A stretch of 64,000 bases of DNA from Bacteroidales bacterium UBA3743 (GTDB lineage: Bacteria; Bacteroidota; Bacteroidia; Bacteroidales; Paludibacteraceae), in NCBI GenBank assembly GCA_002371265.1, contig DFGT01000009.1:1-64000 (forward strand). Reading direction: 5' to 3'. How positions within the stretch are numbered: the stretch's first letter is position 1; the number at the start of each line of letters is the position of its first letter. Of the stretch, positions 32,885 through 40,776 are shown in pieces. A model generated the notes under the pieces. The model was given only the letters and a program-made list of their open reading frames with translations, ran no database searches and was not told the origin of the DNA. A program made the position numbers and the translations under genes.

Positions 32885-34105
32885 ATGGTAGCAATTAATG
32901 ATAATTTCCAGAAACTGCCGGGCAGTTATCTGTTTTCTGAGATAGCCAAGAGAGTTGCGTTATATAAAGAGTCTAATCCGTCGGCAAAAATTATCCGTAT
33001 GGGAATTGGCGACGTCACTTTGCCGTTGTGTGACGCGGTGATAAAGGCGATGCATAAAGCGGTCGACGAGATGGCAATTCCGTCTACTTTCCATGGATAT
33101 GGTCCTGAACAGGGATATAAATTTTTGATCGACACTATTATAAAGAATGATTTTGAGCCTCGCGGAGTCTCTCTGGACAGTGATGAAATTTTCATTAGCG
33201 ACGGTGCAAAGAGCGACACTGGCAACATCGGTGACATTTTGGGCTTGGGTAACGTTGTTGCTGTCACTGATCCTGTCTATCCTGTTTATGTCGACACGAA
33301 TGTGATGGCGGGCAGAGCCGGCGATCTTCTCGCGGACGGACGCTGGAGCAGAATCGTTTATCTTCCATGTACGGCTGAAAATGGCTTTGTGCCAGAACTT
33401 CCAAAGCAGAAGGTGGATGTGATATATTTATGTTTCCCCAACAATCCTACAGGCACAACTCTGACAAAGACTCAGCTGACGGAGTGGGTGAAGTATGCTC
33501 TCGCAAACGATGCTTTGATTTTGTTTGACGCTGCATACGAAGCTTTCATACAAGAGGATGATGTGCCTCATTCAATTTATGAGATAGAGGGCGCAAAACG
33601 TTGTGCTATTGAATTCCGTAGTTTTTCAAAGACTGCTGGATTCACGGGTACCAGATGTGGATTCACCGTTATTCCGAAAGATGTGACGGCAGTCGGTATG
33701 AATGGGGAAAAAGTCCAGCTGAACAGGTTGTGGAACCGTCGCCAGTGCACTAAATTCAACGGCACGGCATACGTTATCCAGCGTGCGGCGGAGGCTGTAT
33801 ATAGTGAAGAGGGAAAGATGCAGGTGAAGGATACTATTGATTATTATATGACTAATGCCAAGATAATCAGAAATGGACTTGAAGCTGCCGGTTATACAGT
33901 GTTTGGTGGAAAGAATAGTCCGTATGTATGGGCAAAGACTCCAGATGGAATGGATTCCTGGGCTTTCTTTGATTATCTGCTTAAGGAGAAGAATATAGTC
34001 GCCACACCTGGAGTCGGATTCGGAGTGAGTGGAGAGGGGTATATAAGATTCTCAGCGTTGGGCGACAAAGACGCAACGATTGAGGCAATGAAAAGGCTAG
34101 GATAA
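32885..34105 (+). CDS. dapL: LL-diaminopimelate aminotransferase
   Basis: 406 residues, the usual length. It makes LL-DAP directly from tetrahydrodipicolinate and glutamate, bypassing DapD/C/E. Signature parts: LPGSYLFSEIAKRVALYKES, IRMGIGDVTLPL, FISDGAKSDTGNI, YLCFPNNPTGTTLT and the PLP lysine in RSFSKTAGFTGTRCGF. Pairing with dapF, whose substrate is LL-DAP, makes biochemical sense. A strong terminator follows 39 nt after the stop. Confidence 0.95.
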   Translation: MVAINDNFQKLPGSYLFSEIAKRVALYKESNPSAKIIRMGIGDVTLPLCDAVIKAMHKAVDEMAIPSTFHGYGPEQGYKFLIDTIIKNDFEPRGVSLDSDEIFISDGAKSDTGNIGDILGLGNVVAVTDPVYPVYVDTNVMAGRAGDLLADGRWSRIVYLPCTAENGFVPELPKQKVDVIYLCFPNNPTGTTLTKTQLTEWVKYALANDALILFDAAYEAFIQEDDVPHSIYEIEGAKRCAIEFRSFSKTAGFTGTRCGFTVIPKDVTAVGMNGEKVQLNRLWNRRQCTKFNGTAYVIQRAAEAVYSEEGKMQVKDTIDYYMTNAKIIRNGLEAAGYTVFGGKNSPYVWAKTPDGMDSWAFFDYLLKEKNIVATPGVGFGVSGEGYIRFSALGDKDATIEAMKRLG

Positions 34106-34144
34106 TTAGTCTACATAGAGAAGAACGTGATTAATATTGAAAAA

Positions 34145-34172
34145 GGCGGAACTTGTTGTCGGTTCCGCCTTT
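34145..34172 (+). terminator. Terminator after dapL
   Basis: GGCGGAAC, a 9-nt loop, GTTCCGCC, then TTTG. Nearly the same sequence, including the loop, recurs at 34942-34970 on the other side of the retropepsin-like genes. Confidence 0.85.
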
Positions 34173-34178
34173 GTTTGT

Positions 34179-34589
34179 TCAGCTAAATGAGAATACGCTT
34201 TTCCCATTTTCATTTGTCAACTTAAAGTTGCCTGATGCAATTATATCCATGCCGATTATCACATCATAATCTTCGCTTAATGTTAGCATTGCTTCTACAT
34301 TAATCGCTGTATTTCCTGTTGGCAGTCCAACGTGAATGAGATATGTGTCTCGTTCATCAACGGTGGAATTGTCTGAAACTAAACACCTTCCATAAGGTTT
34401 TAATCCAAGTTCGCTGACAACCTTTGATGAAATTAGAGTTGATGTTGAACCAGTGTCCCATAAACAACATTCTGATTTGAATACTTTGGGTGTTTTCATC
34501 CCTCGTTTTAGAACAACGGCTTCGCATACTGCGATAGGAGTTTCAATTGCTTCGACTATACAATCCCATTCTTTCTTATATGTGGTCAT
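34179..34589 (-). CDS. Retropepsin-like aspartic protease
   Basis: 136 residues. The catalytic motif of retroviral-type aspartic proteases is plain: CCLWDTGSTSTLISSKVVSE (D-T-G at about 45-47), followed by LGLKPYGRCLVSD, and the second hydrophobic-G signature DYDVIIGMDIIASGNFKL. Single-domain members work as dimers. There is no signal peptide, so it is cytoplasmic; its targets are unknown. A 54-codon gene lies 3 nt upstream, so the two are co-transcribed. Confidence 0.75.
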   Translation of the reverse strand: MTTYKKEWDCIVEAIETPIAVCEAVVLKRGMKTPKVFKSECCLWDTGSTSTLISSKVVSELGLKPYGRCLVSDNSTVDERDTYLIHVGLPTGNTAINVEAMLTLSEDYDVIIGMDIIASGNFKLTNENGKSVFSFS

Positions 34590-34592
34590 ATA

Positions 34593-34757
34593 TTATTTGA
34601 ATAAATTAAGTAAATCTTTCTCTTGTAATTGAGGTTTGATATGTTTCTTCTTGTCTAAGTATTTGACTATACGGACATAGCCAGAATGATTTCGTTTGAA
34701 CCTTCTATCTTGTGAAACTTCGAATATGTTGTCAAAATTGATTTTTTGTTCTTTCAT
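34593..34757 (-). CDS. 54-residue hypothetical protein, partner of the aspartic protease
   Basis: Basic protein (MKEQKINFDNIFEVSQDRRF, then KRNHSGYVRIVKYLDKKKHI) with no known domain. ATG 34757 is preceded by a -7 element, and the stop lies 3 nt before the protease start. Lengths and charge would fit a substrate, adaptor or regulatory protein; nothing more can be said. Confidence 0.6.
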   Translation of the reverse strand: MKEQKINFDNIFEVSQDRRFKRNHSGYVRIVKYLDKKKHIKPQLQEKDLLNLFK

Positions 34758-34802
34758 ATACTGGATTTATTGTCTGTTTTTAATCCGTTGTTTTTTACGT
34801 CG

Positions 34803-34810
34803 CAAATATA
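34803..34810 (-). promoter_or_regulatory. -7 element of the protease gene pair
   Basis: TATATTTG on the minus strand, about 46 nt before ATG 34757. No -33 match was seen. Confidence 0.55.
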
Positions 34811-34941
34811 GTGAAAAATGCGAAAAATATTATTTGATAGATAAAGAAAATAGTTTTTGTATTCAGACTTCGGTCACTGCATATTCCTTGTTGAAATTGC
34901 CAAATAGACAACTGGTATATCATTACCGCGTGATTGAAAAA

Positions 34942-34970
34942 GGCGGAACTTGTTGTCTGTTCCGCCTTTT
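34942..34970. terminator. Duplicate of the dapL terminator
   Basis: GGCGGAAC-loop-GTTCCGCC-TTTT, preceded by the same ATTGAAAAA as the dapL terminator. It lies between the RNase G stop and the protease pair promoter, so it could serve RNase G transcripts in reverse or be a relic of a local duplication. Confidence 0.7.
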
Positions 34971-35029
34971 GTTTGTTTATGTGTGGTAAGGTTTTGAGCC
35001 TACCTGCACATTAGGTTTCATCAAAAGAA

Positions 35030-36661
35030 TTATTTGCCTTTCTTGCCGTTGTCCTGGCATTCTTCGTTTAAATCCTCTTCTGGCAAATCTTCTTTATCTG
35101 GGTTTAGGTTGATTTCTGCTCCGTTCTTGTCGAAGAACTTATATTGAAGCATTCCGAAGTCTTCATTTTTTAGCATATTGAATTTGCAGTATTTGCGTCT
35201 CCATTTCCATTTCAAACTGTTGAAGAAGAATCCGTCATTCAAATATGTGTAGACGTAAGGGTGCACGAAAATTGTGAAGTCTGTTATCTTCTTTTCCTCC
35301 TTAACATATCGGATTTTTTCTTCAATCTCATGTTCAAACAAAATTGTAGGCTGAGACTTTCCTGTTCCGTGGCAAGTCGGGCAGACTTCCTCTGTCTTGA
35401 TGTTTGTCACAGGGCGCACACGGTGTCGGGTGATCTGCATCAGGCAGAACTTGCTCAATGGCAGAATATTGTGGCGGGCTTTGTCGCGAGCCATGTTCTG
35501 ACGCATTCTGTCGTATAGAGCCACACGGTTTTCTCCCTTGGCCATGTCGATGAAATCAATCACCACTATTCCTCCAATATCACGCAGACGCAGTTGTCTT
35601 GCGATTTCGTCGGCTGCTGCAAGGTTGACTTCAAGTGCGTTGGTCTCCTGGTCGTTGCTGCTCTTTGAACGGTTTCCGCTGTTGACGTCGATCACCATCA
35701 ATGCTTCAGTCTGTTCGATCACCAGGTATGCACTGTTTTTGAATACCACAGTTCTGCCGAAAGAGCTCTTTATTTGTTTGGTGACTTTGTAGAAGTCAAA
35801 CAGAGGAATGTCATCTTGGTAATATTGGACAATCTCTTTTTTCTCAGGAGCAATCTGGTTGACGTAGTTGATCACTTCATTATAGACATCTTTGTCGTTG
35901 ACGACGATGCTGTCATAGTCTGGAGAGAGTGTGTCGCGGAGCAGACCTGTCACGGAATCCATCTCTTTAAGCACAAGTTTTGGCAGATCCTCTTTGCTGA
36001 GGTTGGCAACCATATTCTCCCATTTTCCGACCAAGTTTTCAAGTTCCTCTTTGAAGTCGGCCTCTTCTTTTCCCTCCGACATTGTACGCGCAATACAACC
36101 GAAGTTTTTAGGCAGACATTTGGAAAGAATCTCCTTTATACGTCTTCTTTCTGCGTTAGATTTGATTTTCTGGGATACAAAAACCTTGTCGGACAATGGC
36201 ACAAGCACCAAAAATCTTCCGGCGATTGTTATTTCAGCAGTCAGACGAGGACCCTTTGTTGAGATGGGCTCTTTCTCTATCTGCACCAGAATCTCCTGTC
36301 CAGGAGCGAGCACATCTTTGATGTCACCGTTTTTTTCCAGAATGGGGTCGAGCTCAACATCCTGCACTTTTGGTGCACGGCTGCCTTCCATAAGGACGTT
36401 GCGAAGGAATCTCTGTGTAGAGCGATAGCCTCTGCCTAAATCCTGATAGTGAAGGAAAGCTCCTTTATCGTACCCCACGTCGATGAATGCGGCGTTAAGT
36501 CCAGGCATAAGTTTCTTCACCTTGCCCAGATATATGTTGGCAACGGCATACTTGTTTTCCGATTCTCTGTTCTCTGAGTGGTAGGAAGCAAGTTTCTTGT
36601 CTTCAAGGAGGGCAATCTTTACTTCGTTTTCCTGAACGTCGATAATAAGTTCGTTATTCAC
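35030..36661 (-). CDS. rng: Ribonuclease E/G family endoribonuclease
   Basis: About 543 residues. It opens VNNELIIDVQENEVKIALLE, then an S1 domain (NIYLGKVKKLMPGLNAAFID), the catalytic core with metal-binding aspartates in LMVIDVNSGNR and GGIVVIDFIDM, and the zinc-link motif CPTCHGTG. It processes rRNA and turns over mRNA. GTG 36661 is chosen because homologs begin at this ELVIDV segment; the frame extends 42 residues upstream, but that extension lacks homology-like features. Confidence 0.9.
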   Translation of the reverse strand: MNNELIIDVQENEVKIALLEDKKLASYHSENRESENKYAVANIYLGKVKKLMPGLNAAFIDVGYDKGAFLHYQDLGRGYRSTQRFLRNVLMEGSRAPKVQDVELDPILEKNGDIKDVLAPGQEILVQIEKEPISTKGPRLTAEITIAGRFLVLVPLSDKVFVSQKIKSNAERRRIKEILSKCLPKNFGCIARTMSEGKEEADFKEELENLVGKWENMVANLSKEDLPKLVLKEMDSVTGLLRDTLSPDYDSIVVNDKDVYNEVINYVNQIAPEKKEIVQYYQDDIPLFDFYKVTKQIKSSFGRTVVFKNSAYLVIEQTEALMVIDVNSGNRSKSSNDQETNALEVNLAAADEIARQLRLRDIGGIVVIDFIDMAKGENRVALYDRMRQNMARDKARHNILPLSKFCLMQITRHRVRPVTNIKTEEVCPTCHGTGKSQPTILFEHEIEEKIRYVKEEKKITDFTIFVHPYVYTYLNDGFFFNSLKWKWRRKYCKFNMLKNEDFGMLQYKFFDKNGAEINLNPDKEDLPEEDLNEECQDNGKKGK

Positions 36662-36937
36662 TTTTAATTTTTTTTGTTTAGGACTGGATGCAATTTGATT
36701 TAGTAAAATATCTGTATGATAAAACTTATGTTCATGTGTTGTATGTTTTGTAAACTCACATTCATGAGACGCACGCCCAGGAGCCACACCTCAGTGTGTC
36801 TCTACATGATAACGTTTTGAATAACAGATAATTGCATAGTCTTGATGGTCTTAAATAAAAAGAAAGAACAAACACTGAGCTTTTTACGGCAATCAACGTT
36901 TGTTCTTAGCTTTCTTTTTGCAAAATACCGCGAAGGA

Positions 36938-37027
36938 TTATTTCTTCTTATGACGATCCTTCTTTAGTCTCTTTTTGCGCTTGTGAGTAGACATTTTATG
37001 TCTTTTTCTCTTCTTACCGCTTGGCAT
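36938..37027 (-). CDS. 29-residue AURKAIP1/COX24-domain ribosomal protein (bS22/mS38-like)
   Basis: A tiny, extremely basic protein: MPSGKKRKRHKMSTHKRKKR, then LKKDRHKKK. The KRKxHKM.THKRKKR core is the AURKAIP1/COX24 signature, and Bacteroidetes carry nearly identical 29-32-residue versions thought to belong to the small ribosomal subunit. It lies between the RNase G and HU-like genes, all on the minus strand, a plausible conserved arrangement. Confidence 0.85.
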   Translation of the reverse strand: MPSGKKRKRHKMSTHKRKKRLKKDRHKKK

Positions 37028-37069
37028 AATCTAATGTATTAATAATTTTTACTAAAGTTCACTTCCGGC

Positions 37070-37369
37070 TTATTTCTTGCCTTCTACGCTCATATAGTCT
37101 CCATTCTCGTAAATGAAGTCTTTTGTAGCCTTGAATGCAGCTATCTTGTGCTCAGGGATGATGATTGTGCTCTTCTGAGTGATGTTTCTACCAGTCTTCT
37201 CTTTTCTTGTCTTTACTAGGAAAGTACCGAATCCGCGTAAGTAAATGTTGTCACCTTTACGCATCGCTCTTTTAACCTCTGACATAAATCCCTCAACTAC
37301 AATAAGAGTATCTTCACGGCTAATTCCTGTGCGTACAGATATCTCATTAACTAATTCTGCCTTTGTCAT
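37070..37369 (-). CDS. HU/IHF-family DNA-binding protein
   Basis: 99 residues, standard length. It starts MTKAELVNEISVRTGISRED, has the family signature GDNIYLRGFGTFLVKTR and a beta arm (GRNITQKSTIIIPEHKIAAF). It binds and bends DNA as a dimer. Its own promoter lies about 25 nt upstream. Confidence 0.95.
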   Translation of the reverse strand: MTKAELVNEISVRTGISREDTLIVVEGFMSEVKRAMRKGDNIYLRGFGTFLVKTRKEKTGRNITQKSTIIIPEHKIAAFKATKDFIYENGDYMSVEGKK

Positions 37370-37394
37370 CTTTCTTAATTTTCAAAATTTGACA

Positions 37395-37426
37395 CAAAAA
37401 TAGAGAAAGATTGTCTTATTTGCAAA
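37395..37426 (-). promoter_or_regulatory. Promoter of the HU-like gene
   Basis: Minus strand: TTTG (37423-37426), 20 nt, TATTTTTG (37395-37402). Transcription should start about 22 nt before the ATG. Confidence 0.75.
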
Positions 37427-37471
37427 AACTATTTGAAAAAAAAGTCGATAGTGGATATTTTGCATTTCGTT

Positions 37472-37503
37472 TTTGAAGAGTAAGCGTAAAAATTTTATTT
37501 TTG
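37472..37503 (+). promoter_or_regulatory. Promoter of the SusC-like gene
   Basis: TTTG (37472-37475), 20 nt, TATTTTTG (37496-37503), divergent from the HU promoter. It makes ATG 37550 (after GGAAAGAGGG) the likely start rather than GTG 37523. Confidence 0.75.
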
Positions 37504-37549
37504 TATTGTTTCACTCGCTATTTTGGTGATTCACAATAAGGAAAGAGGG

Positions 37550-40500
37550 ATGATACTCAATTGGGCAAGACAACTAGTATGTATAATGAACATTGCACTG
37601 ATCTCAGTTGCGATGTCTTTCTGTGTTGACGCGAGTGCTCAGAATATAGGAGACGACTCTTTAAAAGCTTCCGTCGAAGCAGAATTCATTCTTGATAGCA
37701 CTCAGTTATATGTGATGGATGAATTGGTGGTGGTGGGCTACGGGGTGTCTCGCAAGTCGGTTCTCACAGGGGCTAACTCGTCGCTTTCTGCCGTTCAAAG
37801 TGAAAATAGCAATGTTGAAAGTGCGCTTCAGGGTAGGATTGCCGGTCTTAATGTGTGGATGAGTGAAGGTGGAGAAATGGGTGAGGCGGAGGTCACAGTG
37901 CGTGGCGGTACGTCTATCACTGGCAATAATGCACCATTATATATAGTGGATGGATTCCCTGTCGACAATATTTCCAATTTGCCTGTTTCTGATATTCTGC
38001 GTATCGAGGTTATGAAGGATGCCGCTGCTTGCGCTATATACGGAGCACGAGCCGCTGGTGGCGTTATAATTGTGACTACAAAAAAGGCGCGAGGCGATGG
38101 ATTGGAAACTTCTTACAAATCGCAATATGGGTTCAGCACTTTCAAAAATAAACTGAAGGTGTTGTCGCCTTACAATTATGCTAAATTCTGTTATGAGACG
38201 GCTGCTATGAAGAGCGAGGAGACGTTGGAGTCTTTCATTTCCGTATATGGCTCTTATGATGAACTTGCCAAATATCAGTCTGTTGAGCAAAATGACTGGG
38301 TCGACCAGCTGTTTGGAGAAAACGGTTTCTTCATGAACCAGTCTCTTTTGATGAAATATAAGAAAGACAAGACCGCGTACAAAATATCATATGATTACAA
38401 CGACAACAATGGAATATTAGTGGGACAGAATTCACGTCGACATAATTTTGGCATGAATATTAATCATGAGGTCTCAAAATATTTGTCGTTTGATTTGAAC
38501 ACCTCATATTATAATAAGATACAGAATGGAGCCGGTGTTTCGACGGAAGGCAGCAATACTGATGCCCGTTTGAGAAACGCATTGCTTTATTCTCCGTTGA
38601 ATATCGAGGATGTGGAGGATTTTGAGTCGGTGTCGAGCACTTATAATCCGATTGCAGTGAACAATGCGGACTATCGTAAGCAGACTCAGAATGGTGTGAG
38701 GGGAGACTTAGGTGTCACGATCACTCCCGTCTCTTTTTTTGATTTCAAATCGCAGATCGGTGTGAATGGAATGTTCAGGGAGACGGATCGTTGCTATGGG
38801 GTCGGCACATCGCAGGCACTGAAGAATGGAAATGCTCCTATGGCTTCAATCCTCAACTTACGTCAGTCTACTTTCAGAAATTCCAACACTGCAAACTTTT
38901 ATCCTCTTAAGAAGTTGAAGCGTCATTCTTTGAGCCTGCTTGTCGGTGAGGAGTTTATAAAGAAGAAAGAGAGTTATAATCAAAGCGAAAGCAGATATTT
39001 TCCGGAATATCTCAATGCCGAACAGTGTCTTGCCAACATGAGCCTTGGCACTCCGCAACCATCGAATTCTGCGGTTTTGCCGAATGATGTGATAATGTCG
39101 TATTTCGGACGTGCAAAATATTCTTACGATGATAAATATATATTCTCAGCCACTTACAGGGCCGACAGGTCGAGCAAATTCGCGTCGGACAAGCAATGGG
39201 GACATTTCCCGTCTCTCTCGGCGGCTTGGAGAATAAGTGAAGAGGATTATTTGAAATATTTGCAGGTGATAAGCGATGCGAAGTTGAGATATAGTATCGG
39301 TGCGACGGGAAACAACCGCGTCAGCAGTAATCTCTTCCAGCAGATCTATACATCGCCGTCGGATGCTGATGGGGTGCTTGAGATTGATGGCGAATATCTC
39401 TCATATTTAAAAACAGGTGAATATAAACCCAATCCAGATCTTACATGGGAAACCACCGTCTCTCGCAATATTGGTCTTGATCTCGGGTTCCTAAACAATC
39501 GTTTCCAATTGATATTTGACATATATCGCAATACCACTGAGAATTTGCTTTTGCAGACAAAACTTCCATACTCTTCTGGATACACATACATGATGCAGAA
39601 TGTCGGGTCGACAGAGAATAAGGGAGTTGAGTTGTCGTTGAACGTAGGTGTTGTGAACAGAAAGAATTTCAAGTTCGACATCGATTTTAATATCGCTTTC
39701 ACTGATACAAAAATCAAAAGTTTGGGCGGAGTGGACAAGATGGAGATGTCGTCAGGCTGGGCGGGATCTGAAATCACCGGCGATTATATCCTTGAGGTAG
39801 GGGAGAGCGTGGGCAGGATGTATGGATATGAGACGGACGGCTGGTATACAGTGGATGATTTTGAGTATGAAGACGGTACATATACTTTAAAAGAAGGAAT
39901 TGTTTCTGATGCCACATTATTGGCAGGCAACATACGCCCCGGCTCATTGCGTTTGAAGGATCAGAATGGCGACGGTACTATTGATGAATCTGATAAGGTT
40001 GTGATAGGAAATGCATTGCCAAAGCATACAGGTGGATTGCAGCTGAAATTCCAGCTGTGGAATTTTGATTTGGCTGCCTATTTCTATTGGAAATATGGAG
40101 GCGACGTGTATAATGCCAACAAAATTGAGAACACCACGACTAACAAGTACTCATATAGGAATATGTCGGCAGATGTGGAAGGATGCTGGACATATTTAAA
40201 TGGTGAGGGCGGTATTGCGTCGCCAGAAGAAATGGCACAGATCAATGCGAATGCCACGATGTGGTCGCCGATAATGACGAGGTATGTATTCCATTCGTGG
40301 GCGGTGGAGGACGGATCGTTTCTCCGTCTGCAGCAGCTGACACTGGGCTATACATTGCCAAACAAATGGACAGACAAGATAAAATTGTCGAAAGTACGTG
40401 TGTATGCCTCAGCCAACAATTTGTTCTGCTGGACTAAATACAGTGGGTTCGATCCAGAGGTCAGTGTGAGAAGAGCAACGTCGGCTACACCTTCCGTGGA

Positions 40501-40558
40501 TTATTCAGCCTATCCTAGAAGCACCACTTTTGCATTCGGATTAGATGTGGATTTTTGA
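37550..40558 (+). CDS. SusC/RagA-like TonB-dependent receptor without SusD partner
   Basis: 1002 residues: signal peptide (to about residue 31, ending SAQ), TonB box DELVVVGYG (57-65), plug with the SusC signature NAPLYIVDGFP and ILRIEVMKDAAACAIYGARA, then a 22-strand-type barrel ending FAFGLDVDF. SusC proteins import oligosaccharides or peptides with a SusD lipoprotein lid, but the next gene is a T9SS protein and no SusD is present. The usual N-terminal carboxypeptidase-D-like domain is also missing. Substrate is unknown. Confidence 0.9.
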   Translation: MILNWARQLVCIMNIALISVAMSFCVDASAQNIGDDSLKASVEAEFILDSTQLYVMDELVVVGYGVSRKSVLTGANSSLSAVQSENSNVESALQGRIAGLNVWMSEGGEMGEAEVTVRGGTSITGNNAPLYIVDGFPVDNISNLPVSDILRIEVMKDAAACAIYGARAAGGVIIVTTKKARGDGLETSYKSQYGFSTFKNKLKVLSPYNYAKFCYETAAMKSEETLESFISVYGSYDELAKYQSVEQNDWVDQLFGENGFFMNQSLLMKYKKDKTAYKISYDYNDNNGILVGQNSRRHNFGMNINHEVSKYLSFDLNTSYYNKIQNGAGVSTEGSNTDARLRNALLYSPLNIEDVEDFESVSSTYNPIAVNNADYRKQTQNGVRGDLGVTITPVSFFDFKSQIGVNGMFRETDRCYGVGTSQALKNGNAPMASILNLRQSTFRNSNTANFYPLKKLKRHSLSLLVGEEFIKKKESYNQSESRYFPEYLNAEQCLANMSLGTPQPSNSAVLPNDVIMSYFGRAKYSYDDKYIFSATYRADRSSKFASDKQWGHFPSLSAAWRISEEDYLKYLQVISDAKLRYSIGATGNNRVSSNLFQQIYTSPSDADGVLEIDGEYLSYLKTGEYKPNPDLTWETTVSRNIGLDLGFLNNRFQLIFDIYRNTTENLLLQTKLPYSSGYTYMMQNVGSTENKGVELSLNVGVVNRKNFKFDIDFNIAFTDTKIKSLGGVDKMEMSSGWAGSEITGDYILEVGESVGRMYGYETDGWYTVDDFEYEDGTYTLKEGIVSDATLLAGNIRPGSLRLKDQNGDGTIDESDKVVIGNALPKHTGGLQLKFQLWNFDLAAYFYWKYGGDVYNANKIENTTTNKYSYRNMSADVEGCWTYLNGEGGIASPEEMAQINANATMWSPIMTRYVFHSWAVEDGSFLRLQQLTLGYTLPNKWTDKIKLSKVRVYASANNLFCWTKYSGFDPEVSVRRATSATPSVDYSAYPRSTTFAFGLDVDF

Positions 40559-40776
40559 TGCAGAGTGATAAATCAAGTCATACAACGAAAATTTTTAATG
40601 ATTTATTACATTTGAAGTCTCTTTTGAAATGATTTAATAGGTTTTTTTCAGATTTTTTTTCAGTTATTTGTTTTTTTTAACATTTTTTTATTAGTATTGC
40701 AAAGTATTCCAGAGTTTGGAATATAATAATTTTAATAGGGTGAATTTAGTCCTTTGTGGACCCAAGTAAGCATATT

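Noticed and set aside
35030..36787. Long RNase G form with 42 extra N-terminal residues
   Set aside because: The extension (MAPGRASHECEF...) lacks structure or family similarity; homologous proteins begin at the ELVIDV segment, so GTG 36661 is preferred.
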